From NCBI GenBank assembly GCA_030770535.1, contig JASVEC010000001.1:2046001-2110000 (forward strand): DNA of 64,000 bases. The letters are read 5' to 3'. The translations under genes were made by a program, and so were the position numbers. The stretch is from Batkoa obscura (taxonomy: Eukaryota; Entomophthoromycota; Entomophthoromycetes; Entomophthorales; Batkoaceae). The notes beneath the pieces were generated by a model. It worked only from the letters and a program-made list of their open reading frames with translations, did not search any database and was not told the DNA's origin. Shown here piece by piece: positions 1 to 10,069 of this stretch. Position 1 is the first letter of the stretch, and each line of letters opens with the position of its first letter.

Positions 1-1434
1 AATTCACTTTAAAAATATTTATATTATTAAAATTGGCATTACATTATTAAGAGGTAAATTTAGTGAGTGCTTGAGTTGTAGATTCCGGGATATAGATGAT
101 AATATACTATACTTAAATCTCCGCTAACTATTCCCAGAGTCAACCTTGGTTTTTTTTTAAAAAATGAATAAAAGCTTAGATAAAATAAATTACCGATCAA
201 ATGTTGGCTGTATTTCCTTTTTTTTTAAAGTATCAAATAATAATGAACACCTTTAAAATAATTATCTAAACTATTTCTTCAATAAATTATTTCTTAATCT
301 TTACCTTTCTAAACTCCATTCTTCTTTTTCATTTGCAGGTAGGATATAAAACTCTTCTGACTCTTCGCTATTTTCGCTTTTCTTAATAAATGGATAACTT
401 TAGTTTCAATATTTAAGTCTAATGTTAAGCTTTAAACCAAGGAATAATAGTTTAAAACAATAGAAAATAAATTACTTTAACTCCTTTTATTAACCCCAAA
501 TCAAAATTTTCGGTTAATTTAAAATAAGATAACGACTGCCACTGTTTGCCTATAATTAAAATAAGTTATATAATGAATAAAACTAAAGTATATTATTCCT
601 ATATTAAAACAATACCAAATTTAAGATCAAACCATACTGTTTTAAACGATGAGTAATTATTTAAATCCTCTAATTCTTTTAGTTCCTCATTATTATCCAT
701 GGTAAACATAATCAAAGTAGTTGAAAAAAAAAGCCAAAATTAAATTTAGCATCATTGAAAACATAATTTCCGTATATGGAGAAACAAAAACCTGATTGCG
801 TGAAAAAAGAAAATTGACTGATAATTTTCACAAATAAAACTTAATGTATACATTTTACAATGGGTTTATTAAAAACAACAGCATCTATACATGTTGTTAT
901 CTTAAATTTGTAAAAGCTTAGGGATTATATTAGTCATATTAAAAAAAGCTATTTATCAATTTATTATGTTGCAATTAAATTAACTTAATATTGCAAATAT
1001 TTTTATATAGAACTGGTTGCAGTTAAACGTCTTCATTTTTTCCTAATTTGTTATTAATTTCTTTTATAATGAACTTATTAATTATGTGGTATATAATATA
1101 ATATAATTAAATTTATAAAGAAATTAATAGAAAATTAGTAAAAAATGAAGCCACCTAACTGCAATCAGTTCATACATAATACAATACAAATCAATAGTTT
1201 CCAACTTATAATCGTATAATCTTTTCTAATATATGGTAAAAACTAATAAGCTTTCAAGAAAATCTTCAGGAGAATCTATAAGAAAATCCTAAACAAAAAA
1301 TTTGTAAAATGATTCTGCTACATGGTTATCATTTTATTGTCAACAAAATATTTGGGTCTATTGCATTTACTGGGTGTAAAAAAGTAGTATTTAAAGAAGT
1401 AAATAGCAAGTTTAAAGGAGTAGTTTTTTTCACA
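1..1434. other. gene-poor AT-rich stretch
   Basis: I see no gene here. The only structure is an imperfect inverted repeat at 1010-1171, listed separately. It precedes the small secreted-protein gene at 1435. Confidence 0.6.
1010..1171. repeat. foldback repeat, ~58-bp arms
   Basis: The left arm (1010-1068) begins GAACTGGTTGCAGTTA and the right arm (1113-1171) is its imperfect reverse complement, ending TGCAATCAGTTC. The arms differ at about ten positions around a ~44-bp AT-only loop. It looks like a solo MITE-like foldback; I found no second copy in the window. Confidence 0.7.
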
Positions 1435-1758
1435 ATGAATATTAAATTATTTTCTACCTTTATTGCTACTATTTTGGCTGTAGCTACTCCTGCTATGAGT
1501 GCTGTAGCTGGGCCTTTAAAACCACATAGAGGATTCGGAAAGTTTAATAGCCCATTACCAGGACACAGAAAAGTACCATTACTACTATCTCTTCCTCCAA
1601 TACCTATCTCACTTCCTGTTCCAGTCCCTAGTCTGATCCGAGGAGGTAAGAAGAAACATCCTACTACTCCAGAAGGAAATACACCACCTGCTGATGCGCC
1701 AGCTAATACTCCTGCTACTGATGCACCACTCGCTGATGCACCGCTTGCTGCCACTTAA
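1435..1758 (+). CDS. small secreted proline/alanine-rich protein
   Basis: This 107-aa protein starts with a clear secretion signal (MNIKLFSTFIATILAV..PAMSA, residues 1-23). A Pro/Leu-rich middle (PLLLSLPPIPISLPVPVP), a short basic patch (RGGKKKHP, about residues 67-74) and an Ala/Pro/Thr/Asp tail built on repeats of a TDAPLADAPLA type follow. The frame is open to an upstream ATG at 1309, but the ATG at 1435 puts the signal peptide at the N-terminus and is preferred. The start resembles the MNTKLIALFIATIFA leaders of the genes at 4419 and 30436, so it belongs to the same family of tiny secreted peptides. Function is unknown; an extracellular or cell-wall role is inferred from the signal only. 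Confidence 0.65.
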   Translation: MNIKLFSTFIATILAVATPAMSAVAGPLKPHRGFGKFNSPLPGHRKVPLLLSLPPIPISLPVPVPSLIRGGKKKHPTTPEGNTPPADAPANTPATDAPLADAPLAAT

Positions 1759-1989
1759 AACTTTGGATTTAATTAAGTGTTGATTTTAAAGTTTAACATT
1801 TTATTTCTATTAGTTTTTTTAATAAATTAGAGATTTCTTTTTCAAACTACATTTATTGTCAAACTATCATGTATCATATAACTGAATTTAGTCCTATTTG
1901 AAATTGTCGTTTTTAATAATACCAAACTTCACAAATTCAAATGTTTTTTATAAATCACAACATACAGGCAGCTGTGAAAAGTTATCCCT

Positions 1990-2158
1990 TTAAATCCTAA
2001 CGGCTGAAGGAGCAACCTTAGGCGGAACTGAAATATTTTCTCTATTTTCCAAATCTTTTAATTAAAATATCAATAGCTTTAGATGTACCTAAACCCCTAC
2101 CATTTTAGACAATTTTGTTTTAACAAAATGGTAGCAATAAAGATCAATTAAGTTAGTA
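1990..2158 (-). pseudogene. decayed secreted-peptide gene copy
   Basis: Read on the minus strand, the DNA matches the leader of the gene at 4419 (ATCTTTATTGCTACCATTTT). It then gives SKAIDILIKRFGK, which matches SKPIDILIKKLKEHK at 31688 and SKALDAVIKGFAKHK at 4419. It ends in a VPPKVAPSAVRI-type tail before a stop. The start codon is gone and the frame is interrupted by stops and shifts, so this is a dead copy of the secreted proline-rich family. Confidence 0.55.
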
Positions 2159-2290
2159 TATATCCTTGATTGGCTCAATAGAGAGCAATTAAAAGACAGA
2201 AACGATTGGTTGGTATGTTAGAAATACTTATTTTATTTCATCAATTTAGTACATTTATACTCTTTTAGTCTGATATTTAATTATCTTAGC

Positions 2291-2541
2291 ATTTCCCAAA
2301 ATGGTCGAATTAACAAAAAAATTAAAAATTGAGTTAAAAAATCAAATATATTTAAGATCAAATATACACTAACTAAAGGTAAATTAAAGAACATAATTCA
2401 GATTTTAAGTCATAGATACTACGATAATACTAACTATTATTTTAAATGAACAGTTAGTTAGTGCACATTTAAGCTTAAAATATATTTAGTTTTTCAACTC
2501 AATTTTTGATTTTTTTGTTAATTCGACCATTTTGGAAAATA
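2291..2541. mobile_element. MITE-like element with ~85-bp terminal inverted repeats
   Basis: The left arm, about 2291-2377, starts TTCCCAAAATGGTCGAATTA. The right arm, about 2454-2541, is its reverse complement and ends TTCGACCATTTTGGAAAA. Arms are roughly 90% alike by eye, with a ~75-bp unique middle. There is no coding capacity. A MITE of another family starts only ~5 bp downstream (2546). No other copy was seen in the window. Confidence 0.75.
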
Positions 2542-2545
2542 CTTT

Positions 2546-2652
2546 ACGGGAGTGTTTTTTTTTTTGCTTCACCACTTTTTCCATCTTTTAAGCGCTATTT
2601 GAGCGGAAAAATTAGTAGTAAAATTCTTAAATACAAAAATATGTCTCCATAT
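2546..2652 (+). mobile_element. MITE copy 1 (GGGGATGT family)
   Basis: One of 14 copies of a short non-coding element. The family has TIRs TATGGGGATGT / ACATCCCCATA, a T-rich left half, a conserved centre AAGCGCTATTTGAGCGGAAA, and an A-rich right half. This copy has diverged ends (CGGGAGTG left; ATGTCTCCATAT right) and so is probably old. Confidence 0.8.
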
Positions 2653-3167
2653 TCTAATTTTATTTTTAATAGGCATTTTTCTTAAATATATGCCTAAGTT
2701 AGTGTTTATTTAATAAATTTTAAAAACGCTTCCCACTTTTACTTATTATTGTAGGTTTAATATTGTATCAATATCTTACATTTTGCCCTACTATGTAATA
2801 TTCCACACCTTTTTGCTTGAATAGACTATTGTACATAAACATAGTGACTAATGCCCTCTCAAGGTTATGAAATTAAAAATAATAGGATTTTTATACAGCG
2901 AATCGTGTTAATAAAGCTAATAATTTAGAGGAATATTCCAAATCTATCTAGTAAAAATATAGGTCAGACTTGTTTCTAAATAAGTTGGAATATAGTGGAT
3001 AAAAAGCATCATAAATTTTAATTGAGATTAGAAACTAAATTCTAAAGGAAAAATAATCGTGTAATAAATGATTAAAACAATTAGTTTAAAATTAATTTAA
3101 AGCTAATAATTTCTAGGAATTTATAAAGCATTTAGCAGCTTTTTCTAATTTATAGTAAAATTTAATT

Positions 3168-3708
3168 ACACCTTTTATCAAAATGTTTGGTGTGTTACAT
3201 ATTTTAACAAGTATAATTTTTACGTTTACTTTTGACAGATCAAGTTTTGGTCTAATTCGCAGATAAATGTTGGTATCACATGGCAGGTTACTATTGAAAA
3301 AAAAAGAGTAACTTTTTTCAATAAAATAAGCATATTTTTAAATTGTTTTTATTTATACAATTAAGAAATTATAATATATTGCTAAAAATCTGTTGAAAAA
3401 ACAACCTTCAAATAACAAAACACTTACTAATAAGCTATTCAAAGCTTTTAAAATCACTCTCATTAGAGCTACGTAAGATTTTTATTATCATTCCGCTTTG
3501 AAATTCCATGACTGATTGAAAAAGTATTTGATAATGCTTGGCACAGTATGCCAATTTTTTTAAGACTGCTATTATTTTCACTAATAATCTGCCATTTGGT
3601 GCCAAAATTTACCTACCACTCAGTATCAAACTTAATTTGCCAAAAGTGAACGTAAAAATATGTCTGTAAAAATATGCAACATCCCAAACGTTTCGATAAA
3701 AAGTGTGT
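3168..3708 (+). mobile_element. ~0.54-kb long-TIR element, copy A
   Basis: The ends are inverted repeats of ~80 bp: the left begins ACACCTTTTATCAAAATG and the right ends in a copy of its complement (CGATAAAAAGTGTGT). The whole unit matches 33611-34235 in reverse orientation, at ~95% by eye in one half and ~80% in the other. There is no open reading frame of note. It is a non-autonomous DNA transposon, and here it lacks the nested MITE present in copy B. Confidence 0.8.
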
Positions 3709-3845
3709 TATTAGAAAACCTTGAAGGAAATCAGTAGTGAAAATTAAAAACGAAAATTGTTATAAAGTGATCACAGATAATAACTATCATACAGCTACCA
3801 ATAAAGATCTTAGATGTATTATACCTCTAAGGTATAGAAAAAGAC

Positions 3846-3953
3846 TATATGGGGGTATTTTTTTGGCTTCATTATTTTTTCTATTTTTTAAGCGCTATTT
3901 GAGCAGAAAGATTGTTAGTAAAATTCTTAAACAAAAAAATACTTCCCCATATA
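3846..3953 (+). mobile_element. MITE copy 2
   Basis: A near-complete family member (TATATGGGGG left, TTCCCCATATA right) with the conserved centre AAGCGCTATTTGAGC. It lies ~40 bp upstream of the small secreted-peptide frame at 3995. Confidence 0.85.
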
Positions 3954-3994
3954 AGCAATGAAAAAATTATCTTTAATGATTACAATTCCTTGCA

Positions 3995-4120
3995 ATGAAT
4001 AATAACTTATTTATTCTTTTTATTATCACCATTATTGTAGTACCGGTTGCTCCTATTGGTGGTTCGATTAGACCATTTACATTACCTCCACCTCTACCTC
4101 TACCACCAAAACTTTTATAG
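3995..4120 (+). CDS. tiny secreted proline-rich peptide (subfamily b), possibly decaying
   Basis: A 41-aa frame begins MNNNLFILFIITIIVVPVAP, a hydrophobic leader like those of the other small secreted proteins, and continues through GGSIRPF into a proline-rich tail (PPPLPLPPKLL). Just past the stop, another frame reads KADATKVNVNNLLLLLKH, matching the end of the related open frame on the minus strand at 30972-31265. So the ancestral protein was probably longer and this copy may have shifted frame near the tail. A MITE lies 41 bp upstream. Function unknown; a real product is uncertain. Confidence 0.4.
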   Translation: MNNNLFILFIITIIVVPVAPIGGSIRPFTLPPPLPLPPKLL

Positions 4121-4418
4121 GGTGGAAAAAGCTGATGCTACTAAAGTAAATGTTAATAATTTACTCTTGCTACTTAAACATTAAAATCTATTGGGATGTT
4201 GAATATTGAAAGAACTTTGACTTTCTACGTCTATTAAATTTTCATCGAAGAATTATCAAATAATAATTTTTTACTATATTAATTTTGATTTATTACTTAT
4301 TATATAAATGAATTGGGAATACATTTGAAATCACTATTTTTAGTAAATATGTAAAATTCATTTAGGTTTAAACGCTTATTATAGATTATAATATATAGGG
4401 TATTAATAATTTAATACA

Positions 4419-4625
4419 TCAAATTTTAGCGGCTGGAGGAGCAGCAACTGGAGGGGTAACTCCTAATGGGTTAGCTGGGAGTGCAGGGACTGCGTCTTTG
4501 TGTTTCGCAAACCCTTTGATTACAGCGTCAAGAGCCTTAGAAACAACTAAAGCATCACCATCTTGGACAATGGCTGGTGTAGCAAAGATAGTAGCAATAA
4601 AGAGAGCAATTAATTTAGTGTTCAT
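4419..4625 (-). CDS. small secreted proline-rich protein
   Basis: A 68-aa protein with leader MNTKLIALFIATIFATPAIV, a short acidic spacer, a predicted helix SKALDAVIKGFAKHKD and a Pro/Ala tail (PANPLGVTPPVAAPPAAKI). The leader is nearly identical to that of the gene at 30436, and the helix matches the copy at 31688, so these are paralogues. A MITE (4641-4748) sits 16 bp upstream of the ATG, apparently inside the 5' leader: the sequences flanking the MITE together resemble the uninterrupted leader of the 30436 gene. Role unknown; secretion is inferred from the leader. Confidence 0.65.
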   Translation of the reverse strand: MNTKLIALFIATIFATPAIVQDGDALVVSKALDAVIKGFAKHKDAVPALPANPLGVTPPVAAPPAAKI

Positions 4626-4640
4626 TCTTAGTTTGTTTAA

Positions 4641-4748
4641 TATATGAGGATGTTTTTTTTGGTTTCATTATTTTTTCCATTTTTTGAGCGCTATTTGAGC
4701 GGAAAGATTGTTAGTAAAATTCTTAAACAAAAAAATACATCCCCATAT
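4641..4748 (+). mobile_element. MITE copy 3, in the leader of the 4419 gene
   Basis: A complete copy (TATATGAGGATGT left, ACATCCCCATATA right, centre TGAGCGCTATTTGAGCGG). It lies between the ATG at 4625 and the sequence that should be its promoter, and therefore probably within the 5' untranslated region. Confidence 0.85.
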
Positions 4749-5419
4749 AGTAATTAATAAATAGTATTTTTTGTTTCATAATTTGGAATAACTGTTTTAT
4801 CGACATTATATATTCGATATTTGATATTCTTCATTACACCAACTTAATGGCGTTGTACCCTTATTTCATAGCTTTAACCCTATAGTATCCTCCAATATCA
4901 ATTATTATATATTATTTTAACTGATTCTGAAATATGAGTATAATTTGCCTTCATTTCTAGACAGATATTATTTCATTCATTCATTCATTCATTCATTTAT
5001 TAGTAGCTTATTGTTTATTAAGCTATAGGAAGTAACTTTACTCTGTTACTTATCTTCAGTTATGAATACAATCAGCTATAATTTTAAATTTTTTGATTAT
5101 GTTATATCGTTGCTGAGATGATTATTTCATATATATAACATAGTTAACTATTTTTTTAATTTGTAGTTTTTTTTAAAAGTTAGTGTCAATGAGATAATTT
5201 CCTTTTTTTAGCTAATTGATCTTAATAAAAGCTAGGTTTGCTTTTTTTGCTACAACATTAAAAAAAGTTAACTTTATCTAGAATCTATAATAACTGAAGC
5301 GGCTGCTTTAAAAGTAACTGTAATCGGTGATTTTTTATATTAAAATAAAGCGCTGTAATCAATAAACTTCGAGAAAGTATATATATCCTTGAAGGATAGG
5401 CTATAATCTTATAATCAAA
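4749..5419. other. intergenic stretch with ATTC microsatellite
   Basis: I see no gene. A (ATTC) tetranucleotide run of about seven units lies at 4971-4997. A TATATATA box-like run at 5378-5385 precedes the small frame at 5420. Confidence 0.5.
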
Positions 5420-5572
5420 ATGAATAAAGTGATTGTTTTTTTATTAAGTTTTGTAGCACTGTCATCATCCCGACCACATGAAGATCTTGATAAAGTTAAA
5501 CAGATTACAAAAGGAATTAGTCTCGAATATCTTCATGGGAATGGACTCGGCCGAATATTGGACTCCCCTTAA
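5420..5572 (+). CDS. small secreted peptide, 50 aa
   Basis: The frame begins MNKVIVFLLSFVALSSSRP, a textbook signal peptide. It is followed by about 30 residues of mature peptide (HEDLDKVKQITKGISLEYLH then GNGLGRILDSP) and a stop. Unlike its neighbours it is not proline-rich, so its link to the proline-rich family rests only on size, leader and location. There is a TATA-like run 35-40 bp upstream. Too short for a firm call; function unknown. Confidence 0.45.
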   Translation: MNKVIVFLLSFVALSSSRPHEDLDKVKQITKGISLEYLHGNGLGRILDSP

Positions 5573-6066
5573 CTTATCCTTATTATAATTAATAAATCAC
5601 TATATTAATATTTATCAATTTTAATAAATGTCAACAACAATAGCTTTATAAATTATTGCTAAAGATGTTGATTAATGTAATAGAATTTGGAATAAGATCA
5701 TAAATAATGATATAACTTATATAGGTAACATAAAAGCAAAGAAGAATATAAATAATAAACTGGTTTTATAATATACTTATATAATATAATCACTATAATT
5801 ATAATATAAAAAATATAAGTAAGCCAAGGTTGATAAATTAATTAGCTGATAAATTAAAATTAAAGATTCAATTACAAATGACTTCAATACCAACTTTTGA
5901 TTTAATAATTGGATTGATTTGGCTTGTTTGATTATGATAAATGAAATAATGAAATTGTTGGTTTAGAAAAACCGTAACGACAATACCAAAGCTATATAAA
6001 TACACTTTAAATCAAAACTAAACTTTAAAAATCTTCTTTTATTAATAGATTGTGATTTTAACACAA
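5573..6066. other. intergenic region with promoter of the 6067 gene
   Basis: No gene is visible. TATATAAATA at 5993-6002, about 65-75 bp upstream of the ATG at 6067, is a plausible TATA box. Confidence 0.5.
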
Positions 6067-6702
6067 ATGATTTTAAACTTTATCTTACTCACTGTTCCAT
6101 TCTTACAATATTGTATCACCCAAGAGTTTCCAAATAATGGTGGTGGTGGTGGTGGCTCCAACCTTGGGAATCCTATGCCAATTGGACCAAATTTAGGCCA
6201 AAGTCAATTAAGCCCCAATTCTGGCCCACAAAACCCAAATGGAAACCCAAATGGGAACCCAAATGGTGGTGGTATGGGTGATATTATGAATATCTTTCCA
6301 AGTTCCATTGGAGACACATTAAATAATGCAATTAAGTCCCAACAAGAACAACAAGCGAAAGATAAAGCAAGTCCTACCGCCGCTACTAATGGTGACCCAA
6401 ATTCTAATGACCAGCAGCAACAACAACAACCTCAACAAACGCCAGCACCTAGCCCAACTGGAATGAGAGGAACTTTAGATTTACCAAATAGTAAAGATAA
6501 CCCAAACAACGCAAAGTAAGTGTTCTTTAAAATCTTTAAGTATGTAACTTATAATTTTAGCGTTAAAAGCTCATTAAGTTCAAACAGTAGCAAAAAGACT
6601 ACGCCAACTGGTAATGACTCTAAGCCAACTAGTTCTTCCACTAAGGCTATCGTAGATTCTAAATACTGTTTAATGTTACTTTTAATTGTATTATTAAAAT
6701 AA
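6067..6702 (+). CDS. putative GPI-anchored cell-wall protein
   Basis: Exons 6067-6515 and 6561-6702 give 196 aa after removal of a 45-nt intron (GTAAGTG...TTTTAG). The order is: an N-terminal signal (MILNFILLTVPFLQYCIT); a Gly/Asn/Pro-rich region with tandem NPNG units; a Gln run near residue 120; a Ser/Thr-rich stretch encoded mostly by exon 2; and a hydrophobic C-terminus (YCLMLLLIVLLK) typical of a GPI-attachment signal. Without splicing the frame stops just before the Ser/Thr part, so the intron is needed to join signal and anchor. This layout fits a fungal wall or surface protein; no family was recognised. An in-frame GTG lies upstream at 6052, but the ATG at 6067 is the natural start. 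Confidence 0.65.
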
Positions 6703-6753
6703 ATGTAAAATAGCTGTATTAAAGTATCATATATACTATACTCAGTATAATTG

Positions 6754-6818
6754 TATTATTTTATTTTATTTTATTTTATTTTATTTTATTTTATTTTATT
6801 TTATTTTATTTTATTTTA
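6754..6818. repeat. (TTTTA)n microsatellite
   Basis: About 13 perfect tandem TTTTA units directly downstream of the putative wall-protein gene. Confidence 0.95.
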
Positions 6819-7413
6819 ATGAATACTACGTCTTTTAGTACTGCTACACGATTAAAATAAGCTCTGGCTTTACTTTATATATCTAAATGCCAATTAATAT
6901 TAAAAAACATGCGCAATTTATACTTTAAGTATTAAACCTCATCAAGTTGTCTAACTTAAGTTACATATGTTTTATTGTGGCAAATAAGAGAATAAATATT
7001 AGCTTTAGTGAGAACTAAAGTACAATTTTAAACCAACTATTTATTAAAAGCTATATTTATTGGTTTCTACAGGTTAAAAAGGTGGAGAAAGCAAAAATAG
7101 GGTATTTAGAACATAACAAAGAAATCTAATTGATAATGGAAACTGGTTATGTTTGAAAAATGTGACTATAAATTAATACATAGGGTATTGATAGGCTTAC
7201 AAAAAAAGAGGCAAAAAATAGTCTATTTTAAAAGGCTTAGAATAAGGGATAATAAAGTTATAATAAACAAAGAGTATTTATTGTAAAAAAACAAAACTGA
7301 TTGTAATTATAAGAAGAATCAACAGAGTCTAAAGATAAAAATGAAAATTTCATACTGGGAAAGTATTACTATTAAAAAAAATGATTACTTGCTTTATATA
7401 AAAGATTAATTAA

Positions 7414-7519
7414 TAAATGGGGATGTTTTTTTGGTTTCATCACTTTTTCCATTTTTTAAGCACTATTTAGGTGGAAAGATTGTTAGTAAAACTCTTAAAC
7501 AAAAAACACATTCCCAAAT
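7414..7519 (+). mobile_element. MITE copy 4
   Basis: A family member with AATGGGGATGTTTTT left and ACATTCCCAAAT right ends and the variant centre AAGCACTATTTAGGTGG. Confidence 0.85.
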
Positions 7520-8234
7520 GTAAAAGCTTGTAAGCTATTTGAAGAATTTAAGTGATAAAGTAAAGAGTTTTATGCTAATAAGATATGTTTTTTATAAAGC
7601 ACCATAAGTAGTAATTGGAGCTATTCAAAAAACACTTCTTAAAATTTGATATATTAATAGTATTATATATCAACTATATCTTGAAGTTAATATAATATAA
7701 CAAATACACTAAACTTTATTGAATCATAGTTGATTTAACTTGAATCTTTTGTAATTGGTTTGAATGAATATAAGAAAACTATCTTTGTAAAAGCTAAGCT
7801 TTATGTATACTATCATTTATAGGAGTACATATATTATAAATTGCATTTAAATCGTATTAATAATTTAACTAGCTAAAGGCAATGGATTATTAAACTAAAC
7901 TAATTGGCTAGCTAAGTTCCTATTACGCGATAGAAGAATCTTGTTAGAATTTAGCGTGTTTTTTTTTCAATTTCAAATTGAGTTTTGATTAAAATTTAAA
8001 TTTAATGTTTCTATTTAATTGGCTATTCCTAATTGATGATGAAAGCCAATTGAATAAAGCAGAATACTAAAGCTATATGCCCAATCCTTGACACTATTCA
8101 TTGGTATTATTGGTCTATAAGATGATTGAGTACTATTATTGGATAATGATTTAGAAAACTAATATTAATGACTATGATTTTTATTTTTTATTTTTTTTAA
8201 ATTGGATCCAAAGAAATATTGCTTACCTTAGGCA

Positions 8235-9568
8235 ATGTCAAAATTATCAATTGAAGTAAAGGAAAACTCTGACAAAAGAGCCCCATTTAAGCATATGAGT
8301 ATCTCAAAGCCATCTTTCATCATTGAGGGTTCCATCGAAGATCCAGTGTTTATTGGCCGACATGAAAAGTGTACTTATCAAATTAGTAAAGATTCCAAAA
8401 GGATTTCAAGAAACCATTGCATCATCCGCTATGACAAAACAACTAATAAGTTTTTAATGAAAGTTATGGGTGCCAACGGTATAAAGTATCATGGTAAAAT
8501 GCATCAGAAGAATGATATAATTCAATTAAGTGATGAAAGTATGATTGATTGTGTAGGTATTAAGCTATTGTTTAAAGAACCAAAGATGGAAATTGAAGAA
8601 ACAATATTACCAATATTTTCCCCATCCTCTCAATCTGAACTTTCAGATTCTAACGTAATCGATGATGCTTTAACTACTGTAACCAAAGTAAAAAGAAATT
8701 TTTCTGTAGATTCTTGTGATAACATAAGTGTAGGTAAAGAAGTAATGGAAGTTAAAAAAAATGAGGTGAAAACCAGTTTATTTAAAGAATCTGAAAGCAT
8801 TCTTACTCCTTTATCACAGCCTCAAAAGAATAAAACCAATCGAGCTTTAGCAATGTCCCCTACTATGAATGCCTTTAAAGATAGAGCTGAAAATAAGTCA
8901 ACTGCTGATATTATTGGTAATCCATCTATTTATTATTTAAGTCTATTTCAAACTATTTACCTATAGATGATGTTAACACAGTAGAGAAAATGCGTAAAAG
9001 AATATATCAAAGTTCACCACTTTTCAAATCTGAACCAAAGAGCGCATTTAAAAAGACACATTCAAAAAGCGATAGTTTAGATAGTCATCCAGAAAAAATA
9101 ATGAAAAAATCAGAGCATAAAAAGACACCATCGACTGGTGATGTACTAAATAATACAAGAATGATTACACAAGCTACATGTACAAAAGATGATGAGCTTT
9201 TGATTGATTTAATCTTACAAACCTTTGCAGAGATGGATAAACGAACTCCAGTATCTTTATCACAACTTCATTCTGAGCTTTCTAGAGTATACCCTGAAAC
9301 TTTTACTCAAGATTTCCTCAAAGAAAGATTAGACACTTTCCCAATGTTTACTGAAGTACCTCATACTGGACCAATACCTTCCTACGTTAAGGATGAAGCC
9401 GCGTATTATTATTATTTACCAAGCAAAGATTGGAATCAAAATCGTAGAATAGAAATCGGTACTTTAATTCGTAAACCTAGAGGCTGCACATTATCTTCTA
9501 AACAATATTATTTTAAGCCACCACCTAAACTTCCTAAATATCATCAAACTAAGAGCCGTAAAAGTTAA
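8235..9568 (+). CDS. FHA-domain protein with conserved C-terminal region
   Basis: Exons 8235-8916 and 8967-9568 (intron 50 nt, GTAATCC...CTATAG) encode 427 aa. Residues ~30-110 form a forkhead-associated phosphothreonine-binding domain: IGRHEKCTYQI, then SRNHCII (the Ser and His expected at the binding face) and GANGIKYHG. A Ser/Lys-rich linker follows. Residues ~310-427 are a second conserved-looking block with a helical start (DDELLIDLILQTFAEM) and a Tyr-rich segment (EAAYYYYLPSKDW) that could be a winged-helix fold. FHA domains read phosphorylated partners, often in cell-cycle control or DNA-damage response. I see no kinase, RING or classical fork-head, so the exact role is open. The short intron is required, since the first frame otherwise ends at 8966. 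Confidence 0.7.
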
Positions 9569-10069
9569 CTTGATATCCCATAAGCACTTATTACTTAATT
9601 ATACTTAAAATCGCTTTTTATTTTTGTGTTTTACTTATCTTTATTAAGTTTAGGTTTATTTAGCTTTTCATTTTATAATAAATTTTTGTATTTATAATTT
9701 ATTGTCAACTATCATACTATGTTATGCCAAACCAATAGCAAATAATTCAAATACAATTTTTTTAACTTATTTTAATAGTTAAAAATTATATTTCAATTTT
9801 ATTTTATTGATAAAGAATGTTTTAGATGTTAAATAAATTTTAGTTTGAAACACTTTTAAGCAACCTAATAACTAAAAATCCAAGTTTAATTTTCAAAGGT
9901 TGTGTGAATAATTGTTTGACTAAAGTGAAAACAATTATTAGAATACTAATTAAACAAACAAAGTTAAAAAAAATTCTTTTAAATAATAAGGGATGGGGGT
10001 CCAAGGATCAAAAAGAGATTATAAAATAAGAACTATTAAACGAAGCAAAAATAAACTATTAAATAAATA
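9569..10069. other. intergenic region
   Basis: AT-rich spacer between two plus-strand genes. I see no gene or repeat in it. Confidence 0.5.

Larger units (their letters stand above)
1759..3994. other. repeat-filled intergenic stretch
   Basis: No intact gene is visible. It contains a decayed secreted-peptide copy (1990-2158), a long-TIR element (2291-2541), two MITE copies (2546, 3846) and one copy of a ~0.54-kb long-TIR element (3168-3708). Confidence 0.6.
6703..8234. other. intergenic region
   Basis: It holds the ATTTT microsatellite (6754-6818) and MITE copy 4 (7414-7519). A coding-like stretch at about 7139-7410 reads KLVMFEKCDYKLIHRVLIGL and more, interrupted by a stop. It may be a gene relic, but I could not identify it. 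Confidence 0.5.

Noticed and set aside
1329-1754. 141-codon minus-strand frame
   Set aside because: Antisense shadow of the secreted-protein gene at 1435; its Ala/Gly-rich composition mirrors the proline tail.
3737-3961. 74-codon frame, and similar frames at 21611, 32099 (-) and 33862
   Set aside because: All run through MITE copies. The shared peptide (VSLFFLFFKRYLSGKIV-like) is just one frame of the element. The T-run changes length between copies, so the frame is not kept and no selection is visible.
7139-7410. Coding-like stretch with one stop between the wall-protein and FHA genes
   Set aside because: Too short and without a recognisable motif or start; chance open frame in Lys/Ile-rich AT sequence cannot be excluded.
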